64,000 nucleotides of DNA from Panacibacter ginsenosidivorans (GCF_007971225.1 NZ_CP042435.1:3661501-3725500); one strand, 5' to 3'; positions 38,055 through 47,142 are shown, numbered from the stretch's first letter. The notes: generated by a model from the letters alone, not told the origin. Numbers and translations are program-made.

Positions 38055-38087
38055 AAAAAATAACCGGCTACCTGGTAGCCGGTTATT
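38055..38087 (-). terminator. Rho-independent terminator for the adaptor-subunit gene
   Basis: A perfect 14-base inverted repeat, AATAACCGGCTACC and GGTAGCCGGTTATT, has one central base and is followed on the minus strand by TTTTTT. It lies 22 bases past the stop at 38110. Confidence 0.9.
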
Positions 38088-38109
38088 GAACGAATTAATA
38101 ATACATTAA

Positions 38110-39474
38110 TTATTTAGGCGCAGTAAAGTTTTTAAGTAATTCTTCTTTGGTTACCACTTTTACTTTCGAGCTGTCTTTTAGCTGTTTGCTTACCACATCA
38201 TAGGGTGCAGTTACAATTTCTTCTCCTGCCTTTAAGCCTTCAAGCACCTGTATGTAATTGATATCCTGGATGTCTGTCTTTACAGGTCTTTTACGCACTA
38301 TGCCATCTTTTTGAACAACAAAAACAACTTCCGTTATATCGTCATCAGCAGATGCAGATTCAGTTTTGTTTTCATCTTTATTTTTATCTGCAGCATCAAG
38401 ATTTTTACCTTCATTTTTGTCTCTTGTTGTTACGGCATTCAATGGCACTGTTAAAACATTCTTATTTGTTTTTGTTTGTATATCCGCACTGGCACTCATA
38501 TTTGGGCGAAAAGGAAATGGCTGCCCTTTTACGATAAGATCTTTGTAACTATCGGGCTGCAATCTTATATGCACCTGGTAATTGGTAACCTGTGTTGAGC
38601 TTGAAGTGGATGTAAGTGCATTGGTTACCGGGTTGGCAATTTTAAAAACAATGCCTTTAAATTTACGGTTGTTAAATGCATCTATTTCAATTAACGCAGT
38701 GTCGCCCAGCTTTACTTTTGGTATATCGTTCTCACCTACATCTACCTGCACTTCTATACTTGAAAGATCTGCAATACGCATCATTTCTGTACCCACATTA
38801 AAGCTGTTGCCCGCAACGCGTTCACCTTTCTTAACACTCAAGAGGCTTACAACGCCATCCATTGGTGCAGTAATGGTTGCACGGCTAACATCTTTTTGCG
38901 CTCTGGTAAGACTGGCCATTGCACTTTGTACGCCGGCTTTATTAGCCTTTACACTTTGTGTTGCTGCATCATAGTTAGCTTTTGCAGACAACCATGCCTG
39001 CTGGGCCTGCTCAAATTCTGATGCGGAGATCACTTTCTGGTCGAGCAATGTTTTCTGTCGTTTGTAGCTTGCTTCTGTTTGATCTAATGTAGCTTTCAAG
39101 GCTCCTAGCTGTGCAGATGAATTTGCAGCCTGCGCTTCTGATTGCGAAACAACGGCGGCGGCTTGGTCTCTTTGAGAAGCATAGATATCTCCATAAATGT
39201 TGGCAAGTACCTGGCCCTTTCTTACGGTATCTCCTTCTGCGACATTAAGGGCAACAATTTCGCCTGAAATATCAGGGCTTACTTTTACTTCCACTTCGGG
39301 AAATACTTTGCCACTGGCTGTTACGATCTCGGTAATATTCCTTATAGCAGCTTTTTCAGTAGCAACCTTTATACCCTCATCATTCCCTCCAATAACACCC
39401 GCCTTGCTTAAACCTATCAGTGCTACTACAAGCACTACAAGTATAATGATGATCCATTTTAGTTTCTTGCTCAT
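38110..39474 (-). CDS. Efflux pump periplasmic adaptor subunit (MacA/HlyD-like)
   Basis: This membrane-fusion protein of 454 residues links an inner-membrane pump to an outer-membrane channel. The N-terminal membrane anchor is WIIIILVVLVVALIGL. The lipoyl half-motif is SPDISGEIVALNVAEGDTVRKGQVLA, interrupted by a long coiled-coil hairpin (about 95-200, with AAVVSQSEAQAANSSAQLGA). The second lipoyl half has TITAPMDGVVSLLSVKKGE and a beta-barrel follows. The C-terminal domain contains an unusual charged insertion (KNLDAADKNKDENKTESA). It lies 24 bases downstream of the TolC-like gene and forms an operon with it. The pump gene itself is not next to it. Confidence 0.9.
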   Translation of the reverse strand: MSKKLKWIIIILVVLVVALIGLSKAGVIGGNDEGIKVATEKAAIRNITEIVTASGKVFPEVEVKVSPDISGEIVALNVAEGDTVRKGQVLANIYGDIYASQRDQAAAVVSQSEAQAANSSAQLGALKATLDQTEASYKRQKTLLDQKVISASEFEQAQQAWLSAKANYDAATQSVKANKAGVQSAMASLTRAQKDVSRATITAPMDGVVSLLSVKKGERVAGNSFNVGTEMMRIADLSSIEVQVDVGENDIPKVKLGDTALIEIDAFNNRKFKGIVFKIANPVTNALTSTSSSTQVTNYQVHIRLQPDSYKDLIVKGQPFPFRPNMSASADIQTKTNKNVLTVPLNAVTTRDKNEGKNLDAADKNKDENKTESASADDDITEVVFVVQKDGIVRKRPVKTDIQDINYIQVLEGLKAGEEIVTAPYDVVSKQLKDSSKVKVVTKEELLKNFTAPK

Positions 39475-39498
39475 ATATAAGTTTTCTCGTTTTGGTAA

Positions 39499-40920
39499 TT
39501 ATAATTTTATGCCCTGACCTTTATAAAATTCCAGGACTTTCATTTTAAAGACATAATCATACTGGTTGGCAACCTGCTGCAGTTTTGCCCGTTGCAGGTT
39601 GTTCTGGTTAGTTAAGAGATCAATAGTTGAGAGTAATCCCACTTCATATCTTTTGGAAGCAAAATCATAAGCTTTTTGTGCAGAGGCCACGCTCTTTATC
39701 CCTGCATTATATTTTTGTAAAGAAGCCATTGCATTTGCGTATGCATTATAAATATTTGATTGCAATGTCTGATCGCTCTGTTCTTTTTGCAATTGCAAAT
39801 TTTTGAGGTCTAATTTTGAGCGTTCGTAATTTAAGCGATAACTCCCGTTATTGAAAATAGGTATTGTTAAGCCTATACCTACGCTCTGGTTGAAATTTGC
39901 ATCAATTTGTTTGAAGAACTTTGTCTTACTGTATAATGGATTATATATAGGAGAAACAACGCCATAATCTATACCTCCGATAGTTACTTTTCCGACGGTA
40001 TCATTTGAAATGGTATAGCCTGTTAGACCGAAATTTTGATTGTTGTATGTAGTGCCCAAAGAATAAAATGCACTAATGGAAGGGTACATTAAAGCTCTGT
40101 TTGATTTAATTGTCTTTTCTGCACTTTTTAGTCTCAGCTCATTTACTTTTTGCTGAGGTTGTGTAGTAAGAGCCAATTTGTACACGAGATCGGGTTGCAA
40201 TTCTGCAATTGGCTCTAAAGGGATGCTTTCAACAGCAGGGGTGGCCACATCAAATGGTGCAGCCATGTCTATATTTAATAAAGCCTTTAAATACAGCACA
40301 TTTTGTTCAAAATTTGTTCTGGATGTAATAAGATTACTGCTATCTGTTGCAAGCTGTGATTCAAGCTCTGCTAGATTAAGCTCTGGCAATGCACCTGCAT
40401 CTACCTTTTTCTTTGTTACATCATACTGTGCTTTTGTTTGTGCGATTTGCACCTCATTGATCTTTATTTGTTCATTTGATGCAAGCACATTCAAATAATA
40501 AGATGCCACGTTTAATGCTATATCATTTGCAGCTCTTTCAATATCTGCCAATGCAGCCTTTGCATTAAAATCTGCTGCGGCCTGTGCATTTTTTAGCCGG
40601 CCCCAGTTGTATATCTGCGCGCCGCCCTGTAATTGGTATTGATTAAAAAAGAAATTAGTAGTAGTAAACTGGTTAGTTGTGGGATCAATGGAGCGGCCAA
40701 ATTGTTCACCTACATTTCCGGTAAAAGAGGCGGTTGGCCATTGGTTTAGTTTTGCCTGCTTTAGTTGTAAGGCCGCTATGCGTGCCTGAACATCTGCCTG
40801 TTTTACGGAAATGTTATTTATCATGGCGTAGCCCACAAGTCGCCTGAGGTCCCATTTCTCCTGTGCAAATAATGAAGCGGGAACTGTTATTAGCAGTATT
40901 CCCAAAAATCTTTTTAGCAT
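39499..40920 (-). CDS. TolC family outer membrane efflux channel
   Basis: This outer-membrane channel of 473 residues has a signal peptide (MLKRFLGILLITVPASLFAQ). The two helical-hairpin repeats of the TolC family follow: the first around 30-230 (LRRLVGYAMINNISVKQADV and LAELESQLATDSSNLITSRTN) and the second around 240-460 (KSAEKTIKSNRALMYPSISAF and RYEVGLLSTIDLLTNQNNLQ). It forms an operon with the MacA-like adaptor 24 bases downstream. Length is normal for the family. Substrate unknown. Confidence 0.92.
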   Translation of the reverse strand: MLKRFLGILLITVPASLFAQEKWDLRRLVGYAMINNISVKQADVQARIAALQLKQAKLNQWPTASFTGNVGEQFGRSIDPTTNQFTTTNFFFNQYQLQGGAQIYNWGRLKNAQAAADFNAKAALADIERAANDIALNVASYYLNVLASNEQIKINEVQIAQTKAQYDVTKKKVDAGALPELNLAELESQLATDSSNLITSRTNFEQNVLYLKALLNIDMAAPFDVATPAVESIPLEPIAELQPDLVYKLALTTQPQQKVNELRLKSAEKTIKSNRALMYPSISAFYSLGTTYNNQNFGLTGYTISNDTVGKVTIGGIDYGVVSPIYNPLYSKTKFFKQIDANFNQSVGIGLTIPIFNNGSYRLNYERSKLDLKNLQLQKEQSDQTLQSNIYNAYANAMASLQKYNAGIKSVASAQKAYDFASKRYEVGLLSTIDLLTNQNNLQRAKLQQVANQYDYVFKMKVLEFYKGQGIKL

Positions 40921-41003
40921 ATAACAAAAATAATTGAATCAGTTTTTCCCGTAAGCCTGTTTTTAGATGAACGGAAACTTAGGCTGTTATTAGGCTCTTT
41001 TCA

Positions 41004-42185
41004 TCACTCCATTTCTTTAATAGCTTCAAAACCTCTTTCAAGATCACTAATTATATAGTCTGCATCTTCAAGCCCGCAATATAAACGCAACATGCGGTGT
41101 TCTTCACTTGCAGCTATAAACTTTTCCGGCTTTATACTTGCACATCGTGGAATAATAAGTGATTCATGGCCGCCCCAGCTTACAGCCATTAATATATGTT
41201 GTAGCGAATTACAAAACATTTCAATGGTTGCAATATTTTTTGCTTTGATGATAAAAGTAAGTAAGCCACATCCACCCTGCATTTGCTTTTTGGCAAGTTC
41301 ATACTGCACAAAGTTTTTATCAAGTGGAAATATCACCTTTTCAACACGATCATGCATTTGAAGATATTCAACAATTTTTGCGGTTGTAGCTGTTATTCGT
41401 TCCAAACGTGCAGGTAATGTACGCAGGCCTCTTATTAATAACCATGCATTAAAAGGTTGAATGCCGCTGCCAATATTTAAATATTCACTATTAAAAATTT
41501 TCTGGATCATATTGCTGCCCCCACTTAATACACCTGCAACTGTATCACTATGGCCTGCTATATATTTGGTTGCAGACTGCAATACAAGATCAATTCCATA
41601 TTCTATTGGTCTTTGATATAATGGTGTACAATAACTGTTGTCGCAAATGGTAATAATATTATGTTTCTTGGCTAATGTTGCAACAGCTTCCAGATCCTGT
41701 AATTCATAGCTCCAGCTATTGGGTGTTTCAAGGTAATAGATCGATGTATTATCTTTCGTTACTGCAATAAAATTTTCAATCTTCGTACCGTCAATATATG
41801 TAACAGAAACATTGAAGCGTGGCAATATTTCGTCAAACATTTTTTTTGCCCACGTATAAGGGTTGCGCACACTTACAATATGATCACCACTTTTTACATT
41901 GGCAAGCGCTGCGGCAAATATGGCTGCAGCCCCGCTGTTGAAAACAAGACAATCTTCTGCAGCATCCAGTGCTGCAAGTTTTTTTCTTAGAATTTCTACC
42001 GTGGGGTTTAGGCCGCGGCTGTATAGCCATGTTGAATATTCATCTTCGAAGCTCTTTCTAAGATCATCCACTTTTTTAAAAGCAAAGTTGCTGGTTTGCA
42101 TAATAGGCGGCGCTACAGCCCTGAAATAATCATCACGGTCCTCGGCATATTCATTAATGATAAAGGAAATATTAAGATCGTTCAT
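41004..42185 (-). CDS. Trans-sulfuration enzyme family PLP-dependent lyase/synthase
   Basis: This cytoplasmic cystathionine gamma-synthase / beta-lyase / methionine gamma-lyase type enzyme has about 393 residues from MNDLNISF. An in-frame ATG at 42218 would add 11 hydrophobic residues that are not typical. Key motifs are SRGLNPTVEILRKKLAALD, the ETPNS loop, DNSYCTPLYQRPIEYGIDLV and the PLP-binding Lys207 in SATKYIAGHSD. The C-terminal substrate site has SWGGHESLIIPR. The sequence alone does not separate synthase from lyase activity. It stands alone on its strand, upstream of the tolC-like operon with an 83-base gap. Confidence 0.9.
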   Translation of the reverse strand: MNDLNISFIINEYAEDRDDYFRAVAPPIMQTSNFAFKKVDDLRKSFEDEYSTWLYSRGLNPTVEILRKKLAALDAAEDCLVFNSGAAAIFAAALANVKSGDHIVSVRNPYTWAKKMFDEILPRFNVSVTYIDGTKIENFIAVTKDNTSIYYLETPNSWSYELQDLEAVATLAKKHNIITICDNSYCTPLYQRPIEYGIDLVLQSATKYIAGHSDTVAGVLSGGSNMIQKIFNSEYLNIGSGIQPFNAWLLIRGLRTLPARLERITATTAKIVEYLQMHDRVEKVIFPLDKNFVQYELAKKQMQGGCGLLTFIIKAKNIATIEMFCNSLQHILMAVSWGGHESLIIPRCASIKPEKFIAASEEHRMLRLYCGLEDADYIISDLERGFEAIKEME

Positions 42186-42262
42186 AAGCGTAAAAATAGT
42201 TATAGCGTATGCAATCAAAAGAAATTTTTATAAGTCGGCTTTATGTTCTTTTGGCATCGCCG

Positions 42263-42348
42263 GTTGTGTCACTCACTTGTACGCTTTATTCTTTGATCGA
42301 CAGTCAACTGTCGATAGCTTTCCTTAACGTACAAGCGTGCGACGCAAC
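42263..42348. repeat. Dispersed intergenic repeat, compact inverted pair (B/A)
   Basis: A perfect forward class B core (42263-42282) faces a reverse class A core (42329-42348, AAGC in place of AAGW). The spacer contains the near-perfect palindrome ATCGACAGT-CA-ACTGTCGAT. Tails are clear on both sides, including GTTTAATAGTATTACTGC and CGGGCTCATAATAAATTA at the right. Confidence 0.88.
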
Positions 42349-42438
42349 GATGTTTAATAGTATTACTGCTGCCGGGCTCATAATAAATTACTCGAAAATG
42401 CAGCGTGCAATATTGAAACAAAAAAATAATAAGCTTAA

Positions 42439-43086
42439 TCAATCTTTCTTTTTGAAATCTCCGCGTTTCCATGCATCAATAAATTCGGCCCATGCAAAAG
42501 GATTAAAAAGATTGATTGGCGGCTGCTGGCCCTGGTAATAGTATTTTTGTGTTTGCTTCCTGATATTAGCATTCACTGCTTCGCGGCCATCTGCAGGCAA
42601 TGCAGCAATAAGTGCACGGCGTGTAGCTTCATCATTATTCTGGCGGGCTATTTCTATCTGGTCTGCGGGCACATCTGCATTTACAAAATCGCGTTCAAAC
42701 TGGGAGCGTGTGGGCCTTGGTTTAAGAATAGTGGCGGGCAAATAAGCAGTATCGCTTACCATTAATTGTATAACACTATATTGATTGCCTTTCAAATTAT
42801 CGGGGATGGTAATGAGCTTATCTTTAAAGCCAATGCAGGAAAAACGTATCTCATCGCCTTTTAATACAACGATGGAAAAAACACCCTGGTAATTAGTAAG
42901 AGTGCCCCGGCCCTTGTTCTCAACAATAACACTTGCCGCTTCAATGGCACGCAGGCTGTCTGCTGTCATAACTACACCGTATAATTGTATCACCGAATCC
43001 TGAATGCCTTTGTTATCCTGTGCACTGGCGTATTGTGACAGGAAAATGAAAGATGAGCAAATGAGATATTGTAAAAATCGCTTCAT
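42439..43086 (-). CDS. Carboxypeptidase-like regulatory domain protein, secreted
   Basis: This 215-residue protein has a signal peptide ending QYASAQ. One carboxypeptidase-regulatory-like beta-sandwich domain follows (about 32-110: LYGVVMTADSLRAIEAASVI, GTLTNYQGVFSIVV, RFSCIGFKDKLI). The C-terminal helical and aromatic region (ERDFVNADVPADQIEIARQN; INLFNPFAWAEFIDAWK) is seen in a group of Bacteroidota proteins of unknown role. It lies upstream of, and divergent from, the Mrp gene. Confidence 0.82.
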   Translation of the reverse strand: MKRFLQYLICSSFIFLSQYASAQDNKGIQDSVIQLYGVVMTADSLRAIEAASVIVENKGRGTLTNYQGVFSIVVLKGDEIRFSCIGFKDKLITIPDNLKGNQYSVIQLMVSDTAYLPATILKPRPTRSQFERDFVNADVPADQIEIARQNNDEATRRALIAALPADGREAVNANIRKQTQKYYYQGQQPPINLFNPFAWAEFIDAWKRGDFKKKD

Positions 43087-43202
43087 GCAGCAAAAGATTT
43101 ATGAAAAAGGTTTTTTAAAGGCTTTCCCTCATTCAAAACAAAATAACCCCATTGAGGGTTAATTTTGCTGCAAAATATTCCTTTTTAACAAAAATATGTG
43201 TG

Positions 43203-44297
43203 ATGACAGAAAATGAAATTTTAAAGGCTTTAAGCAATGTACAGGAGCCCGATCTTGGTAAAGACCTGGTAACGCTGAACATGATAAAAGATATTGTTAT
43301 TAATGGCAACGAGGTTTCTTTTACTGTGGTATTAACTACACCAGCTTGTCCAATGAAAGACATGATGAAAACAGCTTGTGTGAATGCTGTAAAAATCCTT
43401 GTTAATAAAGAAGCTGTTGTAAAAGTGAATTTTACTTCTAATACCAGCAGTAACAGAAAGGATACAAAGCAGTTATTACCCGGCGTTAGAAACATCATTG
43501 CAGTAGTGAGTGGTAAAGGTGGTGTAGGTAAAAGTACCGTTGCTGCAAACCTTGCATTGGCCTTTGCCAAAGGCGGCGCGAAAGTAGGATTGATGGATGC
43601 GGATATTTACGGACCCAGTGTACCAATTATGTTTGGCGTACGTGGAGAACGCCCCATGATGAAAGATGTAAATGGCAAAGGCATGATCATTCCGTTGGAA
43701 AGTTTTGGTATTAAACTGATGAGTATTGGTTTACTTGTTGATGAAAAGAATGCAGTGGTGTGGCGTGGGCCAATGGCAAGCAGTGCTATTCGCCAGTTTG
43801 TTACAGATGTGGACTGGGGCGAACTTGATTACCTGGTTATTGATATGCCACCTGGTACAGGAGATATTCATTTAACATTGATGCAAACAGTACCGGTAAC
43901 AGGTGTAGTGATTGTTACTACGCCGCAGAATGTTGCCTTGGCCGATGCGAAAAAAGGTATAGCTATGTTTGGCCAGGCGCAGATCAATGTGCCGATAATT
44001 GGTCTTGTGGAGAACATGGCATATTTCACACCGGCAGAATTGCCCGATAATAAATATTACATTTTTGGCAAAGAAGGTGGCAAACGACTTGCCGATGAAT
44101 ACGATCTTGCTTTTCTCGGGCAGATACCATTGGTACAAAGCATTAGAGAAGGTGGCGATAATGGCGTGCCTGCAATGGTTGGCGATGATCCGGTTTCAAA
44201 AAAAGCGTTTGAAGATTTTGCCGGACTGGCAGCCAGGAATATTGCTATACGCAATGCAAAAGTGCCACAGACAAAACCGGTAGCTGTTGTTGAATAA
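43203..44297 (+). CDS. Mrp/NBP35/ApbC family iron-sulfur carrier-type P-loop ATPase
   Basis: This cytoplasmic protein of 364 residues belongs to the Fe-S cluster carrier family. An N-terminal MIP18/DUF59 domain (1-80) with TTPACPMKDMM precedes the deviant Walker A GKGGVGKST at 104-112, then MDADIYGPSVP, RGPMASSAIRQF and YLVIDMPPGTGDIHLT. The ATG at 43203 (MTENEILKALSNVQ) is chosen; a TTG at 43152 is less likely. The position where ApbC proteins have a C-x-x-C pair reads NMAYFTPAELPDNKY and has no Cys. This seems to be typical of Bacteroidota members but removes the known cluster-bridging site. It is convergent with the MBL gene, 18 bases apart. Confidence 0.9.
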   Translation: MTENEILKALSNVQEPDLGKDLVTLNMIKDIVINGNEVSFTVVLTTPACPMKDMMKTACVNAVKILVNKEAVVKVNFTSNTSSNRKDTKQLLPGVRNIIAVVSGKGGVGKSTVAANLALAFAKGGAKVGLMDADIYGPSVPIMFGVRGERPMMKDVNGKGMIIPLESFGIKLMSIGLLVDEKNAVVWRGPMASSAIRQFVTDVDWGELDYLVIDMPPGTGDIHLTLMQTVPVTGVVIVTTPQNVALADAKKGIAMFGQAQINVPIIGLVENMAYFTPAELPDNKYYIFGKEGGKRLADEYDLAFLGQIPLVQSIREGGDNGVPAMVGDDPVSKKAFEDFAGLAARNIAIRNAKVPQTKPVAVVE

Positions 44298-44315
44298 TTA
44301 AATCAGCAAAGAAGT

Positions 44316-45062
44316 TTATAAATTTTTGCTGTTATAGTAAGGAGCTTTAACATCGTGGTAAAATAAAAAAGTCCAGCCTAGTTCCTGGCCCTGCTGCCAC
44401 CACAACTGGCGAAGCTCCATGCATTTTTTACCATTGTAGTCATACTTGGCAATGAACTTGTTTTTCATTTGCTGTAGTTGAGGTGCATCATCGCCACCAA
44501 AGAAAATAGTTTCACCTTTTTCTTTTATCCAATATACCTGGTGGTGCGGACTGTGTCCACCTGTAACATGATAGAAAATGTAATCATCAATAGAGCCATC
44601 ACCATCGAGGAACACCACATTTTTTTCATGCTGCAAAATGGAAATTTCTTCTGCCATAAAAGAAGGGAAACCTGTTTCCATAGCAAATTCCATTTCTTTT
44701 TTTTGCACATAATATGTTGCATTTGGAAAAGAAAGATGATAATTACCCAACCTGTCTTTTATACTTACACCACCTGCATGATCTTTGTGTAAATGTGAAA
44801 GCAAAACTTTGGTAATGCTTTGTGGTTGTATATTATTTGCTTTAAGATTTGTATAGAGTTGTAGTTCTCCATGCCTGGAAAAACCAAGACCAGTATCTAA
44901 TAATAAAATGTCTTTACTGGTGATAACAACAAAAGGCTGCACTTCCACGAGTAAACTTCCGATAGGTCTTTTTTGCAGGTCATCATTTTCAAGATCGAAA
45001 GGAACAAAAATTTTTGTTTTATCTATAGTAAAAACTCCTTCGGAGAGTGGTATTATTTGCAT
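44316..45062 (-). CDS. MBL-fold metallo-hydrolase
   Basis: This 248-residue metallo-beta-lactamase-fold enzyme is started at MQIIPLSEGVFTIDK because the fold's first strand begins there; an ATG at 45113 adds 17 residues. The zinc motif is HLHKDHAGG (His90-x-His92-x-Asp94-His95), followed by the metal His in TGGHSPHHQVYW and an Asp in GGDDAPQLQQM. The substrate cannot be told; lactonases, glyoxalases and other hydrolases share this fold. The C-terminus (GWTFLFYHDVKAPYYNSK) is intact. Confidence 0.87.
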   Translation of the reverse strand: MQIIPLSEGVFTIDKTKIFVPFDLENDDLQKRPIGSLLVEVQPFVVITSKDILLLDTGLGFSRHGELQLYTNLKANNIQPQSITKVLLSHLHKDHAGGVSIKDRLGNYHLSFPNATYYVQKKEMEFAMETGFPSFMAEEISILQHEKNVVFLDGDGSIDDYIFYHVTGGHSPHHQVYWIKEKGETIFFGGDDAPQLQQMKNKFIAKYDYNGKKCMELRQLWWQQGQELGWTFLFYHDVKAPYYNSKNL

Positions 45063-45132
45063 GCTCAAATGTATGGATTGCGAAATTAACGTAGCCTTTT
45101 TAAAGTTGAACATGCTGCCATTTCTTAATACT

Positions 45133-45152
45133 GTACAAGTGTGCGACGCAAC
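45133..45152 (-). repeat. Dispersed intergenic repeat half-site, class A, solo
   Basis: The core is perfect (GTACAAGTGTGCGACGCAAC on the plus strand). The tail, AGTTGACGCTATGAAATA and ATAAAGCTGGAAACAAAAT, runs toward the stop of the DUF3179 gene. No forward half is seen nearby. Confidence 0.85.
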
Positions 45153-45203
45153 AGTTGACGCTATGAAATAATAAAGCTGGAAACAAAATATTCTTCCACT
45201 TTT

Positions 45204-46391
45204 TTATTTTTCATACTTCTCAGTTGCAGGATGAAATGTACTCCACGAATGCCAGAACTCCTGGGAAGACTGCACAGGCTGCAACGCTTGTCCTTTGAGC
45301 ATTCCATCAATACAGGCGCCCTGCATATTCCAGATTGATTGTGTATTGATGTCTCTCAAAGAAATGCCATCATTATTTTTTTCAAACTGCAAAACGGTAC
45401 CATTTATACTTCTGCTAAACACATGAAATGAAGCAGTGTCTTTTTCCAGCGTTATAATAATTGGCAGGCCGGGCATTGAATCCTGTATCATTGAAGTTTC
45501 TACCAGTTTATTCCAGTCGTATGCTTTTGCGTTATTGTTATAAGCAACACCAATAACCCACGATTTAAATTTCCATGATGAAGAATCTCTTTTTTCCAAA
45601 CTGCTTTTAATAGTGCCCTTATCATAATCGGCAAGATCATCGTAATCTTTTTGATAAAGTGTATCAGGTTGCATCACCGTTGAATTGGGATGCAAACTTA
45701 ACCACGCCGCTAATGTTAATTGTTGAGATGGAAGCTCCTGTAACGCTTTGCCCTTAAGCGGTCCTGCAACGGCAACACCAGTAGCCTGCTGCCACCAGCT
45801 TTTAGTGGTTGCATCTTCAAACATGGCATTGAAATGATCCATACCCACCAGGCGAAAATCTTCTGGCTTGCCATTTACAAACGGACTAAATGCTCTTCCC
45901 GTTCTGCATACAGTACAGTAAGTGATCATTACCGGTGTATTGCCAATCGTATCTCTTACCTGGTGATGATAGCCGATGAGTTGTATAGGATAAGCTTTAG
46001 CTTCACCATTTATTGCAACCCCGATCACGAGTTTATTATCAGCAATTTTATTGGTAGCACCTGAAGCAAATATTTTTGATTGTGGCTGATAAAACATTTT
46101 ATCTGCTTCAAAACGAAAATTGATAAAGAAAAATATTACAACATACAATAACAATGCAGCAGCTAAAAATATCTTCTTCCATTTTCCTTTAGTAAGAAAT
46201 ATTTGCAGAGACGGCCACAGAACAAGTGATAAACCTAATATCCTCAGCCATGTAATATTTTTACCCAGCCAATATGCAACATCGATGGTATTGCTTTGTT
46301 GACTACCCGGAAACGGCATAATAAAATATACTCTTAGTATTTCTACCGCAAAGAGTAAGAGTAAACCCGTTATTAATAAAAAGCCACGCAT
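45204..46391 (-). CDS. DUF3179 domain membrane protein
   Basis: This 395-residue protein has three N-terminal membrane segments (about 5-25, 44-65 and 72-92). A DUF3179 domain fills the rest (about 110-380). Its hallmark is a pair of repeats, with GEAKAYPIQLIGYHHQVRD, NTPVMITYCTVCRTGRAF, NAKAYDWNKLVETSMIQD and LPIIITLEKD. The C-x-x-C pair in TYCTVCRTG suggests metal binding or a redox site, but no activity is known. The repeat half-site lies just past its stop. Confidence 0.85.
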   Translation of the reverse strand: MRGFLLITGLLLLFAVEILRVYFIMPFPGSQQSNTIDVAYWLGKNITWLRILGLSLVLWPSLQIFLTKGKWKKIFLAAALLLYVVIFFFINFRFEADKMFYQPQSKIFASGATNKIADNKLVIGVAINGEAKAYPIQLIGYHHQVRDTIGNTPVMITYCTVCRTGRAFSPFVNGKPEDFRLVGMDHFNAMFEDATTKSWWQQATGVAVAGPLKGKALQELPSQQLTLAAWLSLHPNSTVMQPDTLYQKDYDDLADYDKGTIKSSLEKRDSSSWKFKSWVIGVAYNNNAKAYDWNKLVETSMIQDSMPGLPIIITLEKDTASFHVFSRSINGTVLQFEKNNDGISLRDINTQSIWNMQGACIDGMLKGQALQPVQSSQEFWHSWSTFHPATEKYEK

Positions 46392-46547
46392 GAGTTAATG
46401 CATTTTTGAGGGAATCAAGATAGCGCTATTAATGTGTTTCGTAAAGTTTTTGCAATAAAAAACAATGCTATCAATCGTTAGCTTTATAACACTTTTTTAG
46501 AATATAGATTAGCAATCGCTTAGTAATATTGTACAAAGCATATACTC

Positions 46548-46835
46548 ATGAAAAAACTAGTCTTACTTATTGCAATCAGTTGTTTTTCAGTTATGTCATT
46601 TGCACAGCCTGAAACAGAGTTTAACATCAAAAAACCTGATACATCAGCCAGGGAAGTAATTGTATCACAGGAAAGAGTTGCTAAACTTGAAAAAGAAATT
46701 GAAGAGCTAAAGGCATCCCATGCAGAGCTTCAAAGGCAACTGGCTGAGATAAAAAATCATTTACCTGTAGTAAAGAAAAGGAAGCCGGTGGTCTCAAGGG
46801 TGGGTAGTAAACAGGGTGTTTGGGTAGAGGAATAA
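46548..46835 (+). CDS. Small secreted coiled-coil protein
   Basis: I do not recognise this 95-residue protein. It has a signal peptide (MKKLVLLIAISCFSVMSFAQ) and a short coiled coil (about 38-72: SQERVAKLEKEIEELKASHA, ELQRQLAEIKNHL). The basic tail is VVKKRKPVVSRVGSK. Signal, coiled coil and terminator together support it as a real gene. The role is unknown, perhaps structural in the periplasm. Confidence 0.75.
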   Translation: MKKLVLLIAISCFSVMSFAQPETEFNIKKPDTSAREVIVSQERVAKLEKEIEELKASHAELQRQLAEIKNHLPVVKKRKPVVSRVGSKQGVWVEE

Positions 46836-46854
46836 TTATATTTGAATAGCAATA

Positions 46855-46890
46855 AGCGGTCATTACAAAATGATCGCTCTTTTTATTTTT
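46855..46890 (+). terminator. Rho-independent terminator after the small coiled-coil gene
   Basis: The stem AGCGGTCATT / AATGATCGCT (one G-T pair) with loop ACAA is followed by TTTTTATTTTT. It lies 20 bases past the stop. Confidence 0.85.
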
Positions 46891-46921
46891 GTACCTGCTT
46901 TTGTAATACTATTAAGCTTTG

Positions 46922-47056
46922 GTTGTGTCACTCACTTGTACGTTTAGATCAGGTATCAACTTACAGTTATCGGCATTCAGTAAGGAAAGTGCATTTACCT
47001 GAAACCTGACGACTGATTGCTGACTTCTAACTTTCAGTACAAGTGTGCGACGCAAC
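46922..47056. repeat. Dispersed intergenic repeat, inverted pair (B/A)
   Basis: A perfect forward class B core (46922-46941) faces a perfect reverse class A core (47037-47056). The left tail is TACCTGCTTTTGTAATAC and TATTAAGCTTTG. The pair sits between two hairpin terminators of convergent genes, so the 307-base gap here is fully explained. Confidence 0.9.
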
Positions 47057-47090
47057 GGGTGCTGAAAAGAAATATACAGATGGCTTCACA

Positions 47091-47120
47091 AAAAAGCCAT
47101 CACATTTGTGATGGCTTTTT
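47091..47120. terminator. Bidirectional Rho-independent terminator
   Basis: A perfect 14-base inverted repeat, AAAAAGCCATCACA and TGTGATGGCTTTTT, has a two-base centre. A-run and T-run flank it, so it can work in both directions. It lies about 22 bases past the stop of the minus-strand Kelch/T9SS gene. Confidence 0.9.
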
Positions 47121-47142
47121 CAATACAAGTAATGTAACTACT

